Shown here piece after piece: positions 8,689-19,430 of a DNA stretch of 64,000 nucleotides. Below the pieces are notes generated by a model, which was given only the letters and a program-made list of their open reading frames with translations, made no database searches and was not told the origin of the DNA. The translations under genes were made by a program, and so were the position numbers. Source of the stretch: Marinomonas vulgaris. Its GTDB lineage: Bacteria > Pseudomonadota > Gammaproteobacteria > Pseudomonadales > Marinomonadaceae. The stretch is from assembly GCF_018145875.1 (NCBI RefSeq), contig NZ_JAGSSV010000001.1, positions 124,001 to 188,000 of the forward strand, in the 5' to 3' direction. The stretch's first letter is position 1; every line of letters begins with the position of its first letter.

Positions 8689-11600
8689 CTGTTTATCCCC
8701 GTACGCTTGGGGAACGCGTTTCGCCCGTGCTTGTCTGCGCCGTGTAAACCGGTTTATCCCCGTGTGCTCGGGGAACGCTCTTCAGATGTAAGCAATCGCC
8801 CGTTACCCACCGGTTTATCCCCGTGTGCTCGGGGAACGCACGTCTTACCTATTCGGCACAGGTGCCATTGCCGGTTTATCCCCGTGTGCTCGGGGAACGC
8901 CATAGCCATAGCAGAACTAATAGCCGCCTGACCGGTTTATCCCCGTGTGCTCGGGGAACGCCGAGAACCCAAAGTCTAGCCCGTGATATGGCCCGGTTTA
9001 TCCCCGTGTGCTCGGGGAACGCGTCCGAACAGTTCCAATCTCGCCGTTTCGGTGCGGTTTATCCCCGTGTGCTCGGGGAACGCGTAATAGTGATTCTATT
9101 AATGCTATTGGCCACCGGTTTATCCCCGTGTGCTCGGGGAACACGCATCTTTGATCATTTTTGACGCAACCATCAACGGTTTATCCCCGTGTGCTCGGGG
9201 AACGCCCGACCAACTCGCCGTTTTTTTGGATTGCGTACGGTTTATCCCCGTGTGCTCGGGGAACGCTATCCAACAACCTAGGTCGCTGCGATATATTCCG
9301 GTTTATCCCCGTGTGCTCGGGGAACGCATGACCAGAGCAGACTACCAGCCTGCCCAATTCGGTTTATCCCCGTGTGCTCGGGGAACGCTGTTTTTGTTGG
9401 TTCGTCATTAAATTACGCGGCGGTTTATCCCCGTGTGCTCGGGGAACGCCATGGTTAAGTCTGGGCTAGACTCGGCTGATGCGGTTTATCCCCGTGTGCT
9501 CGGGGAACGCGCACAAAGGCTATTGTACAAGCCGAGGATATGAGGTTTATCCCCGTGTGCTCGGGGAACGCCAATGGCCGCCGTGCATGGTGAATCACCG
9601 TAACGGTTTATCCCCGTGTGCTCGGGGAACGCAGCAACACCAGTAGAAACCATTTCACGCAAAGCGGTTTATCCCCGTGTGCTCGGGGAACGCTAAATGA
9701 CGCCGCCTAAGCCGATGCCTGTGCCGCGGTTTATCCCCGTGTGCTCGGGGAACGCGACTATTGGCAATGGCTTCCACTTCTTTCCGTGGGTTTATCCCCG
9801 TGTGCTCGGGGAACGCATCGTTATCCAGGGTTGTGATGATGCGGCCGTCGGTTTATCCCCGTGTGCTCGGGGAACGCGCGTGAATGCGTATCTGCGCGAG
9901 CTAAAAGCGCGGTTTATCCCCGTGTGCTCGGGGAACGCTTCTAAGTACGTTTGCGAAGCGGCGGTTACGGCGGTTTATCCCCGTGTGCTCGGGGAACGCA
10001 TACTTACTAATGTCTGCTTTTAGCGCATACGCGGTTTATCCCCGTGTGCTCGGGGAACGCTCATCAATCACTAGCACTGTCAAAACGAACCCCGGTTTAT
10101 CCCCGTGTGCTCGGGGAACGCGTATTCCAGTGGCCGGATTTGATAACCTTGTGCGGTTTATCCCCGTGTGCTCGGGGAACGCGTCCGTTTTAGCCTGGAA
10201 CGACGCCAAAGCATCGGTTTATCCCCGTGTGCTCGGGGAACGCGAATGAGTATAAATTTCAGTAGGTTAAGCATCCGGTTTATCCCCGTGTGCTCGGGGA
10301 ACGCTTATTTTCCGTTCTCGTTTGAACAAAGACTATCGGTTTATCCCCGTGTGCTCGGGGAACGCGACACCACAGCAACCGCAGGCACAGCCACAATCGG
10401 TTTATCCCCGTGTGCTCGGGGAACGCGCTTTGACTTTTGATGTTTTTACGAGTCTGTACGGTTTATCCCCGTGTGCTCGGGGAACGCCCTTGTTAATCTC
10501 TGCCGCCAACCCGGACAAACGGTTTATCCCCGTGTGCTCGGGGAACGCTCAGAAAGCTAAGCGCGCGAGAAATTGCTTCACGGTTTATCCCCGTGTGCTC
10601 GGGGAACGCGCGCCACGTTCTTCTGCAAATCTGTATCGAATACGGTTTATCCCCGTGTGCTCGGGGAACGCTCTGCGTCCGTCATCTGGGTAATCCCTAA
10701 ACGCGGTTTATCCCCGTGTGCTCGGGGAACGCACGACTATTCACGTCCTACGACAGAGCTAGAGCGGTTTATCCCCGTGTGCTCGGGGAACGCATCATTC
10801 CGCGAGCGCGTTTGTAATCGCTGGACGGTTTATCCCCGTGTGCTCGGGGAACGCAAACGGAATGGCTCTTAGGTCGCTTGCTGTGCCGGTTTATCCCCGT
10901 GTGCTCGGGGAACGCACTGATAGAAGATACCCCTCCAATTCCCACAGCGGTTTATCCCCGTGTGCTCGGGGAACGCCGTAATAATTAAAGTCGTAGTTAC
11001 CAACATCGCGGTTTATCCCCGTGTGCTCGGGGAACGCTTCTGATACCAGTTTACCCAACGCCATGGCCGCGGTTTATCCCCGTGTGCTCGGGGAACGCCT
11101 GGTGTTAGGAAGCGATGTTGGTAACTACGACGGTTTATCCCCGTGTGCTCGGGGAACGCTCAGCCGCCACCGAAAAAAGCCCCTTTACGGCCGGTTTATC
11201 CCCGTGTGCTCGGGGAACGCTGAAGCTGAATACCCTAATATGACTAACATCTCGGTTTATCCCCGTGTGCTCGGGGAACGCGTTGCAGTACAGAGATAAA
11301 TCATGCAAACAAACGGTTTATCCCCGTGTGCTCGGGGAACGCGACGAATGTCTTGCGCCACACAATTTACGCCACGGTTTATCCCCGTGTGCTCGGGGAA
11401 CGCTACTGGAGCTAAGCTCAAGCCGCTAATCCATGCGGTTTATCCCCGTGTGCTCGGGGAACGCTTAAAAGCTGGCGCGGTGACAATTTAATTCGTCGGT
11501 TTATCCCCGTGTGCTCGGGGAACGCGCTGACCAATTGCTGTTCGGGATACTCCATGCCGGTTTATCCCCGTGTGCTCGGGGAACGCTTTTTGGCTTTTCA

Positions 11601-12442
11601 ACATGAATTCTTTTCATCCGGTTTATCCCCGTGTGCTCGGGGAACGCTGTAGCCGCTGGCATTAACAGTCGAAATTTGACGGTTTATCCCCGTGTGCTCG
11701 GGGAACGCACAACCATGTTGGCACGGTAATCAAGGTCAGACGGTTTATCCCCGTGTGCTCGGGGAACGCGAAACATATCGGCCTTTTTCGTCTTGTTTGG
11801 CCGGTTTATCCCCGTGTGCTCGGGGAACGCACCCTTATACGCTTCAATATTCCAGAAGTAGCCGGTTTATCCCCGTGTGCTCGGGGAACGCGCCTCTTGA
11901 TGTTACGAGTTTGTAGCCTTTACCGGTTTATCCCCGTGTGCTCGGGGAACGCTATTCTCCCCGCTTGTGCTTTTCAGTAGTTTCCGGTTTATCCCCGTGT
12001 GCTCGGGGAACGCCAGCAGAATTACTATGATGATAAGATTTTTCACGGTTTATCCCCGTGTGCTCGGGGAACGCCAACCAGTTGCTAATACCAAGAACTA
12101 ACTCAGCGGTTTATCCCCGTGTGCTCGGGGAACGCCTTGGTTTAGTGCGGCCAGCGTGCTGTCGGCCACGGTTTATCCCCGTGTGCTCGGGGAACGCTTT
12201 TCAACAACGCGACAAATGCGACCAATTAGCGGTTTATCCCCGTGTGCTCGGGGAACGCTTCTGAGTGTTACGAGTTGCTCAAATCCGTTCCGGTTTATCC
12301 CCGTGTGCTCGGGGAACGCGGCTATTCAAGCGGCATTTCGTTCGAACTCGGCGGTTTATCCCCGTGTGCTCGGGGAACGCCATAAAACTCAAGAGAGGCC
12401 AAAATGAAACAAACGGTTTATCCCCGTGTGCTCGGGGAACGC
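8689..12442 (-). CRISPR. Type I-E CRISPR array, 62 repeats and 61 spacers
   Basis: The 29-bp repeat reads CGGTTTATCCCCGTG then TGCTCGGGGAACGC on the plus strand. Its complement ends in ATAAACCG, the type I-E 5' handle, and has the CCCCG/CGGGG hairpin, so crRNAs are read on the minus strand from a leader at the right end. I counted 62 repeats: 57 intervals of 61 bp and four of 62 bp (33-nt spacers at about 9695, 10611, 12136 and 12381). The leftmost repeat (8689-8717) has four changes and is the old, leader-distal end. Other variants: last bases ACAC instead of ACGC in the eighth repeat (near 9142), first base A at 9543 and first base G at 9788. No two spacers are identical, but two overlap (see findings). 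Confidence 0.99.
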
Positions 12443-12524
12443 TCTAAATGTATACTATTGTTCTATAAAGAGAAATATCCTGTTTGAATTTCTACCAACT
12501 TTTTAAGGAGCGATATTACAGTAT
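12443..12524 (-). promoter_or_regulatory. CRISPR leader between cas2 and the array
   Basis: An AT-rich 82-bp stretch between the end of cas2 and the first complete repeat, on the side expected from the repeat orientation. On the minus strand it contains TATAGAACAATAGTATACAT just before the first repeat, with TATA-like elements that could serve as a -10 region. No clear IHF site could be assigned by eye. Leader function is inferred from position and orientation. Confidence 0.75.
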
Positions 12525-13737
<1,213 letters not shown>

Positions 13738-13738
<1 letters not shown>

Positions 13739-14556
13739 TATTCTCTCTGAGATAAAAGCGTTGTGTCATTAGCCGTCAAAATTCCCATTTGACGAATGGC
13801 TAATGCATTGAGTTTAACAACTCGCTCTGATTGAGAAACACCTTGCTCTATAAAGTGCGCGTTAAGTGATTCGAGATTTGCAAGACAGACTAATTGGTGA
13901 ACGTTGGCATGATCACGAAGATTACCCTTCAATGATGGATTGATCTCTCGCCACTGTTTTGCCGTGACACCAAACAGAGCCACATTTAATAAGTCTGCTT
14001 CACTGGCATAAACAAACTGAATTTGTTGTGACGTTAGGGTATCTGGAATAAGGTTTTCTTTGATGGCATCGGTATGAATAAGGTAGTTAACTTTTGCTAA
14101 ATTACGTCGTATATCCCAACCAATATGTTGATATTCTTGCTCTTTAAGACGCTGAAATTCTTTAATCAGGTACAGTTTGAACTCGACAGATACCCAACTT
14201 GCAAATTCAAAGGCAATGTCTTTTTGTGCATAAGTGCCGCCATAACGACCCGCTTTGGAGATCAAGCCAATAGCAGAGGTTCGCTCGCTCCATTGCTTAG
14301 ATGTCAGGGTGAAGCTGTTGAGCCCGGCCTGTTTTTTAAAGTCCTCGAATTCGAGGACTTTAAAATCAGGGTTATTCAACTGCTCCCAAATACCCAGAAA
14401 CTCAACAGTATTTCGATTACGCAGCCAGTTGCCGATGATGTGCGCGGCTCTGTCATTTCCTTTGTATTTGGCGATATCGGTGATACAGATATATTCATTA
14501 CCATCCTTGGTAGTGGTTGATATTGTGTGGTCCAATACTTGCAGTTTGGGGTTCAT
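13738..14556 (-). CDS. KilA-N domain protein inserted in the cas operon
   Basis: A 272-residue protein with a KilA-N DNA-binding domain at residues about 8-115 (ICITDIAKYKGNDRAAHIIGNWLRNRNTVEFLG, later SKAGRYGGTYAQKDIAFEFASW and VEFKLYLIKEFQRLKEQE). The C-terminal half (NLAKVNYLIHTDAIKENLIP, YASEADLLNVALFG, KQWREINPSLKGN) is shared by a large set of bacterial KilA-N proteins found in mobile or accessory DNA. It sits between cas6e (34-bp gap) and cas1 (1-base overlap, TAATG) with its own AAGGAAG ribosome site. KilA-N proteins are not part of the standard I-E gene set. Function here is unknown: regulator, adaptation accessory or passenger are all open. The gene carries a perfect 32-bp palindrome. 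Confidence 0.9.
14334..14365. repeat. Perfect 32-bp palindrome inside the KilA-N gene
   Basis: Two 16-bp arms with no spacer, centred on GAATTC between 14349 and 14350. The right arm read outward is TTCGAGGACTTTAAAA. In the gene it encodes the acidic/hydrophobic stretch FKVLEFEDFKK around residues 65-75, within the KilA-N domain. A perfect palindrome of this length inside a reading frame is far from chance expectation. It could be a dimer binding site or a strong mRNA hairpin. Confidence 0.95.
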
Positions 14557-14590
14557 GGCATCTTCCTTGAGTGAGTTGTTTGTTTCATGG

Positions 14591-15295
14591 TTATAGTCGG
14601 CGGATTAACATCAAACCGCAGCCGAAGGCTTTGGCTTTGCCGATTCCATGAAATAGGAGATTTCCGAAGAGTTCAGGGTTAACAACTTCTAATGCACCCG
14701 AAAAATCTACCGTACTAAAACGAATTCCCTTTTTATCTGCACGCTGCTGCAAATAGCCATCAACGCGCAATTGTTTTCCATCTTCTGCATCAAGCAAGCG
14801 AAAACCGCAAGTTTCTGCGCGTCGAGCAAACCAGTGTGTGCAAGACTCCTGCACCAAGTCATATAACAATGGCTTTTCAGTATCGGCATCACTCCAGTCC
14901 GACCAGCGATTTAATCCGCGCTCTGCGAGCAACTGTTTTTTTCTGTGCATCACCACATCATCACGGCGCGATTTGCCATCGGCAGTGTGCGTAACCACTG
15001 GATTAACACGCAAATCAAACGCAAATTGCTGCCCTTGACTAAGTTGCGGATTAAATGGTTTTACTTGCACTTGCCAAGCCGATGAAATTGCAACAGGTTC
15101 ACGAGATGACAATAGATAAAAACCGGGCGCGTTGTTTTCTCCATCGCGTCTACGAAACAAAAAATCGCGTTGGGTTCCAGCTTCCGCAGGTAAAAATTTC
15201 CACAACCACTGATGCTGCTCATACGGCCCTTTAGCCCATTCAATGGCGGCTTCGCGCTCCATGCCTGGAGTTGGCGTTATCAAACTAAAATACAT
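14591..15295 (-). CDS. cas6e: CRISPR endoribonuclease Cas6e (CasE)
   Basis: A 234-residue type I-E Cas6. The N-terminal YEQHQWLWKFLP carries the likely catalytic histidine (H28, equal to H20 of E. coli CasE), RDFLFRRR follows, and the C-terminal glycine-rich loop HGIGKAKAFGCGLM is intact. It cuts pre-crRNA at the base of the repeat hairpin and stays bound to the 3' end of the crRNA in Cascade. It follows cas5 by 14 bp. Confidence 0.97.
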   Translation of the reverse strand: MYFSLITPTPGMEREAAIEWAKGPYEQHQWLWKFLPAEAGTQRDFLFRRRDGENNAPGFYLLSSREPVAISSAWQVQVKPFNPQLSQGQQFAFDLRVNPVVTHTADGKSRRDDVVMHRKKQLLAERGLNRWSDWSDADTEKPLLYDLVQESCTHWFARRAETCGFRLLDAEDGKQLRVDGYLQQRADKKGIRFSTVDFSGALEVVNPELFGNLLFHGIGKAKAFGCGLMLIRRL

Positions 15296-15309
15296 GTTAT
15301 AAACTCCTG

Positions 15310-16041
15310 TTAGACAAGTATTGGCTGCGCAAGCAAAGCAACAAATTCAGGGCGATCACCAAATTGCCAATTCGCACGCGACAGCAACCGGTCTTTGCGA
15401 ACCATTTGCAAATCCTCTTGCACGCCAGCGTTAATACCTGCGCCCCAAACCAGCCGTTCCAAAGGCAAAACCACTTCGCCTGATTGCTCCGCCAACTGAC
15501 AACGATAAGCTTCCATTGCCTGCAAGGCATTTTCAGCCGCAATAACCTGTGGCCATAAAGGTGACGATGGTGGGCAGGTTTTACGGCCGAGATAAAGCAC
15601 AAACTTTGGTTGCTGAATTGCAAGCGCCAAGCTTTCCAAAGAAATTACAGAGTCGGTTTTAGTTTGCACTGCAACCAAACAAGCAGCATCTTGGCGATAA
15701 TCGCGCGACGATAGAATCGTATTAAGCTTTTCTTTTGGCATATTAAGTTCATCACGGCGAGTTCGGTGCGAGCGATTTTTTAACGACACTCTGCCCGGTA
15801 CTTGCGCGGTTTGATAATCACGTAATAACCGCCCTGCACTTTGAACACCAATCGCAAAACTTAATTCGGCTCGTAAAATTTGATGCTGATCTTCATCACT
15901 ACGATCAATACCTAAGGACGCAGCCAACAAACCAATTAATGCAGATTCACTGGGGTAATTAGCGCTAGGGCGATATTCGCCCACAGCAGTTTCACCCCAC
16001 GCCGATAAAGGTGCCTGCAATTGAAAAATTAAATAGTTCAT
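15310..16041 (-). CDS. cas5: Cascade subunit Cas5e (CasD)
   Basis: A 243-residue Cas5 of type I-E. It starts MNYLIFQLQAPLSAWGETAVGE, the conserved N-terminal strand and loop, followed by YPSESALIGLLAASLGI and the DYQTAQVP segment. Cas5e caps the 5' handle of the crRNA. It starts four bases after the cas7 stop codon, so the genes are tightly coupled. Confidence 0.96.
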   Translation of the reverse strand: MNYLIFQLQAPLSAWGETAVGEYRPSANYPSESALIGLLAASLGIDRSDEDQHQILRAELSFAIGVQSAGRLLRDYQTAQVPGRVSLKNRSHRTRRDELNMPKEKLNTILSSRDYRQDAACLVAVQTKTDSVISLESLALAIQQPKFVLYLGRKTCPPSSPLWPQVIAAENALQAMEAYRCQLAEQSGEVVLPLERLVWGAGINAGVQEDLQMVRKDRLLSRANWQFGDRPEFVALLAQPILV

Positions 16042-16045
16042 AGGG

Positions 16046-17206
16046 TTATTCCCCTATGAAGGTTATTAATTTTTCAAGGCTGCCTTCGCCAGTTTCTACG
16101 TTAAACGATTCGCGCGCTTCGGCACATTTGCCATACACGGTGTCGAAATTAGTAACACGCTTAGTTAGTTCTTTAACCGCACGCTCCAACATATCTGCAC
16201 CCGTTACAGGCTTTAAAAATGCTTGAGCCAACGAACGTGGCTGTTGGTCGCCCTTCTCAGCTAACACATAAGCCGCATAAGCGCGGGACGCAAAACTATT
16301 TTGTTTTCCTGTTGGCGATACTTTGGTAGCCGCGTTAACCAATGCATGTAGGGATTGTTTGGTTAACTCTGCGTCATCACCCAAATTGCTTTGCAACAAT
16401 TCACGGTTAATACACACATACAAATAAAATACGCCAGCGCCAAAGCCCGCTTCACCGATATGCGCGGAGCCAGAGTCTTCATCGCCATTATTTAAGTCAT
16501 CTACAGCGGTAAAATAATCGTCTTCAACAGCGACTTTGTGAATGGTTATGGCATGGGCGACTTGTACGGCGGCTTCAAAACCATAAGAAGGAACAGATGC
16601 AAGCATTCTTCCAAAGAGTGCAATGTCGGTTGCCGTAGAATCTTTAACAAGAAGAATATCAGCCAACGCTTTGGATAAAGTAGAGTTACCTTTTTTCTTA
16701 TCACTTGCCTTGTCACGCTTTTTTATAAGATCTGCAACAGCGTCTACAACGTCATTAGCAGTTCCGTTTTTTATCCAAGCAGAAAGATCTTTAATAAATG
16801 CTATTAATTTATTTATCTCAGCAGGTGAAACATGCACCAATTGCCCAGAATTTAGCGCCTTATCGCTACCATCATCTTTATCACCCTCTGGTGCGCCATA
16901 TGCCCTAATAATATCGCGCGACCACTTTCTAGCAGATTCTTCATCAACACCACCATCGATTAATCCCTTATAAATCCATTCAGCACCAATTTGTTTAGTT
17001 CTTTTCCCTAACATTTCATCTTTTGTACCCGGCAAAGCGCTAATAAACTCATCTGATGTACGCCATGCACGCTTCAAGCTTTGCGACGAAATGCGCAAGC
17101 GGTTGGCATCGCCAACAATAGCGGTTTTAGGGCGACCAGTATCATCGCGGTTTAAATTTGATGGTGGGTAGCTCACTAAAAGGTGCAACTGAATAAAACG
17201 TGACAT
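16046..17206 (-). CDS. cas7: Cascade backbone subunit Cas7e (CasC/Cse4)
   Basis: A Cas7 of about 386 residues. The N-terminal FIQLHLLVSYPPSNLNRDDTGRPK and LRISSQSLKRAWR are the family signature, and the LFGRMLASVPSYGFEAAVQVAHAITIH segment matches the central fold. Six copies would line the crRNA in Cascade. The start at 17206 (MSRF) is chosen over an ATG four codons upstream because a GGAG ribosome site is correctly spaced from it. It is somewhat longer than E. coli CasC owing to a charged insert with lysine-rich stretches (DKASDKKKGNS) near residue 170. Confidence 0.95.
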   Translation of the reverse strand: MSRFIQLHLLVSYPPSNLNRDDTGRPKTAIVGDANRLRISSQSLKRAWRTSDEFISALPGTKDEMLGKRTKQIGAEWIYKGLIDGGVDEESARKWSRDIIRAYGAPEGDKDDGSDKALNSGQLVHVSPAEINKLIAFIKDLSAWIKNGTANDVVDAVADLIKKRDKASDKKKGNSTLSKALADILLVKDSTATDIALFGRMLASVPSYGFEAAVQVAHAITIHKVAVEDDYFTAVDDLNNGDEDSGSAHIGEAGFGAGVFYLYVCINRELLQSNLGDDAELTKQSLHALVNAATKVSPTGKQNSFASRAYAAYVLAEKGDQQPRSLAQAFLKPVTGADMLERAVKELTKRVTNFDTVYGKCAEARESFNVETGEGSLEKLITFIGE

Positions 17207-17261
17207 ATCTATCTCCATTTTTTGAACTGAAAATTTTAACTAGAAAGTTATTAACTAAAAA

Positions 17262-17765
17262 TTAGGCTTGAGCTTTGGCTGGCCAGCGGTAGGAATATGC
17301 CCATTCTTTTTTGGTTTTATCGCCCCAATGCAACAAATCACTGGCAATTTGATGAACATTCGCTTGGTGCCCAATAATGGGTAGGGCGCGGCGCAAACTT
17401 AAAAACACATCGTCCAGTGTGGGCGCTTCCAGCAGCCGCCGAAACCGAAGCACCGAAAATGCGGGGCGCTCGCCTTCAGACATAATCTCTGCCAACTTGC
17501 GACCATCATTCGATTTAACATGCGCCAACAAACCCACAATTGCTGATAAGCGCTCGTTTTGCCAAGGTGCCGCATCTTCCGGCCACCCAGAACTTAAAGC
17601 TTGGCGATAAAACCGCTGATAAGCAGCAGTTAAAGCCACAGCCGTTAAATTATGAGCTCGGCGTAACTCTGCCCTTGTTCCTTTATCGTTCTCTAAACCC
17701 TGCCACCATCGCAAAAGCAAGTGCCCTAGAGCCGCTTCTGGATGAAACGAAATTTTTTCGCTCAT
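17262..17765 (-). CDS. cse2: Cascade small subunit Cse2 (CasB)
   Basis: A 167-residue, mostly helical protein with the Cse2 pattern: LLRWWQGLENDKGTRAELRRAHN near the start, VGLLAHVK in the middle and FSVLRFRRLLEA followed by LRRALPIIGH. Two copies stabilise the R-loop in Cascade. It is between cse1 and cas7 in the usual order, with gaps of 18 and about 55 bp. Confidence 0.95.
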   Translation of the reverse strand: MSEKISFHPEAALGHLLLRWWQGLENDKGTRAELRRAHNLTAVALTAAYQRFYRQALSSGWPEDAAPWQNERLSAIVGLLAHVKSNDGRKLAEIMSEGERPAFSVLRFRRLLEAPTLDDVFLSLRRALPIIGHQANVHQIASDLLHWGDKTKKEWAYSYRWPAKAQA

Positions 17766-17783
17766 ACTTTTCTCCTCACAGCC

Positions 17784-19430
17784 TTAGGCTGCATCCTGTT
17801 TAGATTTTTTTGTTTTTTTGGCTGCCTTGGCAGTTTGTAGTTTTAAGGTTTCTTTTAATTTGTCGCCTCGTAAGCTTGCACATAAACGGTTATAAGCTTC
17901 TGCGGTGCGGCGTGGGTTTTGTTGTGCAATGGGTGCAGCGCCAACTAAATCAGCATCGAACAAGCGAATGGCGGTTTTAATTAAAAGATCGCGCCATTGT
18001 TCACGTAATGAAGTAAAAACAATATCTTCATCTTCTTCTCTCGCCTGATCGATCAGTGAGCGTAGCAGCTGATAAAAACCATTTTCAGTTTGTGACCAAA
18101 AGCTAGCATCTATAAAACTGTAATCACCTCGGGCGTCCAAACTTCCATCTGCTTTTCTTACAAACCAAGAGGACTTGACCGCATCACGCAATAAAAATGA
18201 AGCTAAATCAGCAGCTTCTAGCCAACGTTGAATCTCTCGTTGAACAGCATTTAATTCATCCTTATTTTTTTCTGATAAGCCATAAAGCGGCAGCGTAGAT
18301 TCATACCAGCAGCGCGCTTTCATGCTGTCCATGTCATAGCCAAAAGCGTAAAGGCGACATTGCTTACCCTTTAAGCGTTGCGACTCTAAAACATAGGAAA
18401 CTATGGATGCTGGCTGAACATTCTTTTTATTACCTTGTAAACCCAATGACCATGCTAGCCAATGCTTGTAGCCAATTCCACCGGGTTGCGGATGAAGCGC
18501 TAACATTTCGCCCGGTTTATTTTCATAATAAGGTGATAACGGATGATTCCAGCCACCTTTGTAATTGAAGCCCTTAGCTTTAGTAATATAGCGATCTACC
18601 AATACGCCAGACTGACGACCACAACAATCACAATCGCCGACAAAAACATGTTCTAAATCCAAACGAATTCGTCGAGGTGTACCCCAAAAGTTATGCGCGG
18701 GGTGAACCTGTATGGGTGTTAGCTGCCCGCCTTCCAGTTGAAGAACATTCATTGTCTTCACCCAAGGAAAACTATATTCAAGCTCTGTTTTTGTCGCATC
18801 TCCATTAACGGCCAAAAAATCTGACTGCCTCTTAATATTTAACCAAATCGTTTGCCATAAAAAATGTGAGTCACCCGCAAGAAGAATCGTTGTCAACGGG
18901 CCACCACCACGGATAGAGGTATTGTGCCCCTGCCCTCCACTTGGAGCGTTTACTTGCAAGGTAAATAATGCAGTTGCTGTACAGGACAAACAAAGCGCGT
19001 TAACAGTATCGCGTTTTACGAAATGGTCTTTGTTTTCTTTTAAGGTATTCTCTCCCGGAGCATCAATCAGCAATCCAGATATAGGATTAAAATCCTTTTC
19101 CTTAACACCCTCAGTTCTGAGGCTAAAATCCTGCATAAACCTTGCGCCATCGCCGTCAAAAACAAAGGCTTCGCGCACTAGTTCAAACCACTGTTGTAAC
19201 TGTTCGGTAGTTGGCGGTTGTTCATTCCATTGCTTCCACTCAATTTCAGAATCCATCGGCGTAGTGGTTTGCACCAAACCAATTAAAAATTGAATGAGTG
19301 CGCCGTTAAAATCTGGGCGGCGGGCATCCAAAGCAACAATCGTTGGGTCTGTTATTTGCAGCGGTGTAATCCAATCCTGTTCGCCATTTGACCTGCGTAC
19401 TGGAATCCATGCTTCATCTAATAAATTCAT
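17784..19430 (-). CDS. cse1: Cascade large subunit Cse1 (CasA/Cas8e)
   Basis: A 548-residue Cas8e that begins MNLLDEAWIPVRR, the invariant start of the family. The LSCTATALFTLQVNAPSGGQGHN block forms the L1/glycine loop region that reads the PAM and target DNA. A CDCCGRQSGVL cysteine cluster is also present. The C-terminal tail is lysine-rich (TAKAAKKTKKSKQDAA). Its ATG overlaps the cas3 stop (ATGA), so Cascade is coupled to Cas3 synthesis. Confidence 0.96.
   Translation of the reverse strand: MNLLDEAWIPVRRSNGEQDWITPLQITDPTIVALDARRPDFNGALIQFLIGLVQTTTPMDSEIEWKQWNEQPPTTEQLQQWFELVREAFVFDGDGARFMQDFSLRTEGVKEKDFNPISGLLIDAPGENTLKENKDHFVKRDTVNALCLSCTATALFTLQVNAPSGGQGHNTSIRGGGPLTTILLAGDSHFLWQTIWLNIKRQSDFLAVNGDATKTELEYSFPWVKTMNVLQLEGGQLTPIQVHPAHNFWGTPRRIRLDLEHVFVGDCDCCGRQSGVLVDRYITKAKGFNYKGGWNHPLSPYYENKPGEMLALHPQPGGIGYKHWLAWSLGLQGNKKNVQPASIVSYVLESQRLKGKQCRLYAFGYDMDSMKARCWYESTLPLYGLSEKNKDELNAVQREIQRWLEAADLASFLLRDAVKSSWFVRKADGSLDARGDYSFIDASFWSQTENGFYQLLRSLIDQAREEDEDIVFTSLREQWRDLLIKTAIRLFDADLVGAAPIAQQNPRRTAEAYNRLCASLRGDKLKETLKLQTAKAAKKTKKSKQDAA

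Noticed and set aside
11874..12280. Eleven shared bases (TGTTACGAGTT) between spacers near 11900 and 12265
   Set aside because: With 61 spacers an 11-base match is expected about by chance, and the flanking bases differ, unlike the 18-base opposite-strand overlap.
8668..12447. Many open frames of 60-120 codons across the array with recurring VYPRVLGER, LSPCARGT and RFIPVCSGNA
   Set aside because: They are translations of the CRISPR repeat in three frames, not proteins; each motif recurs at the repeat period.
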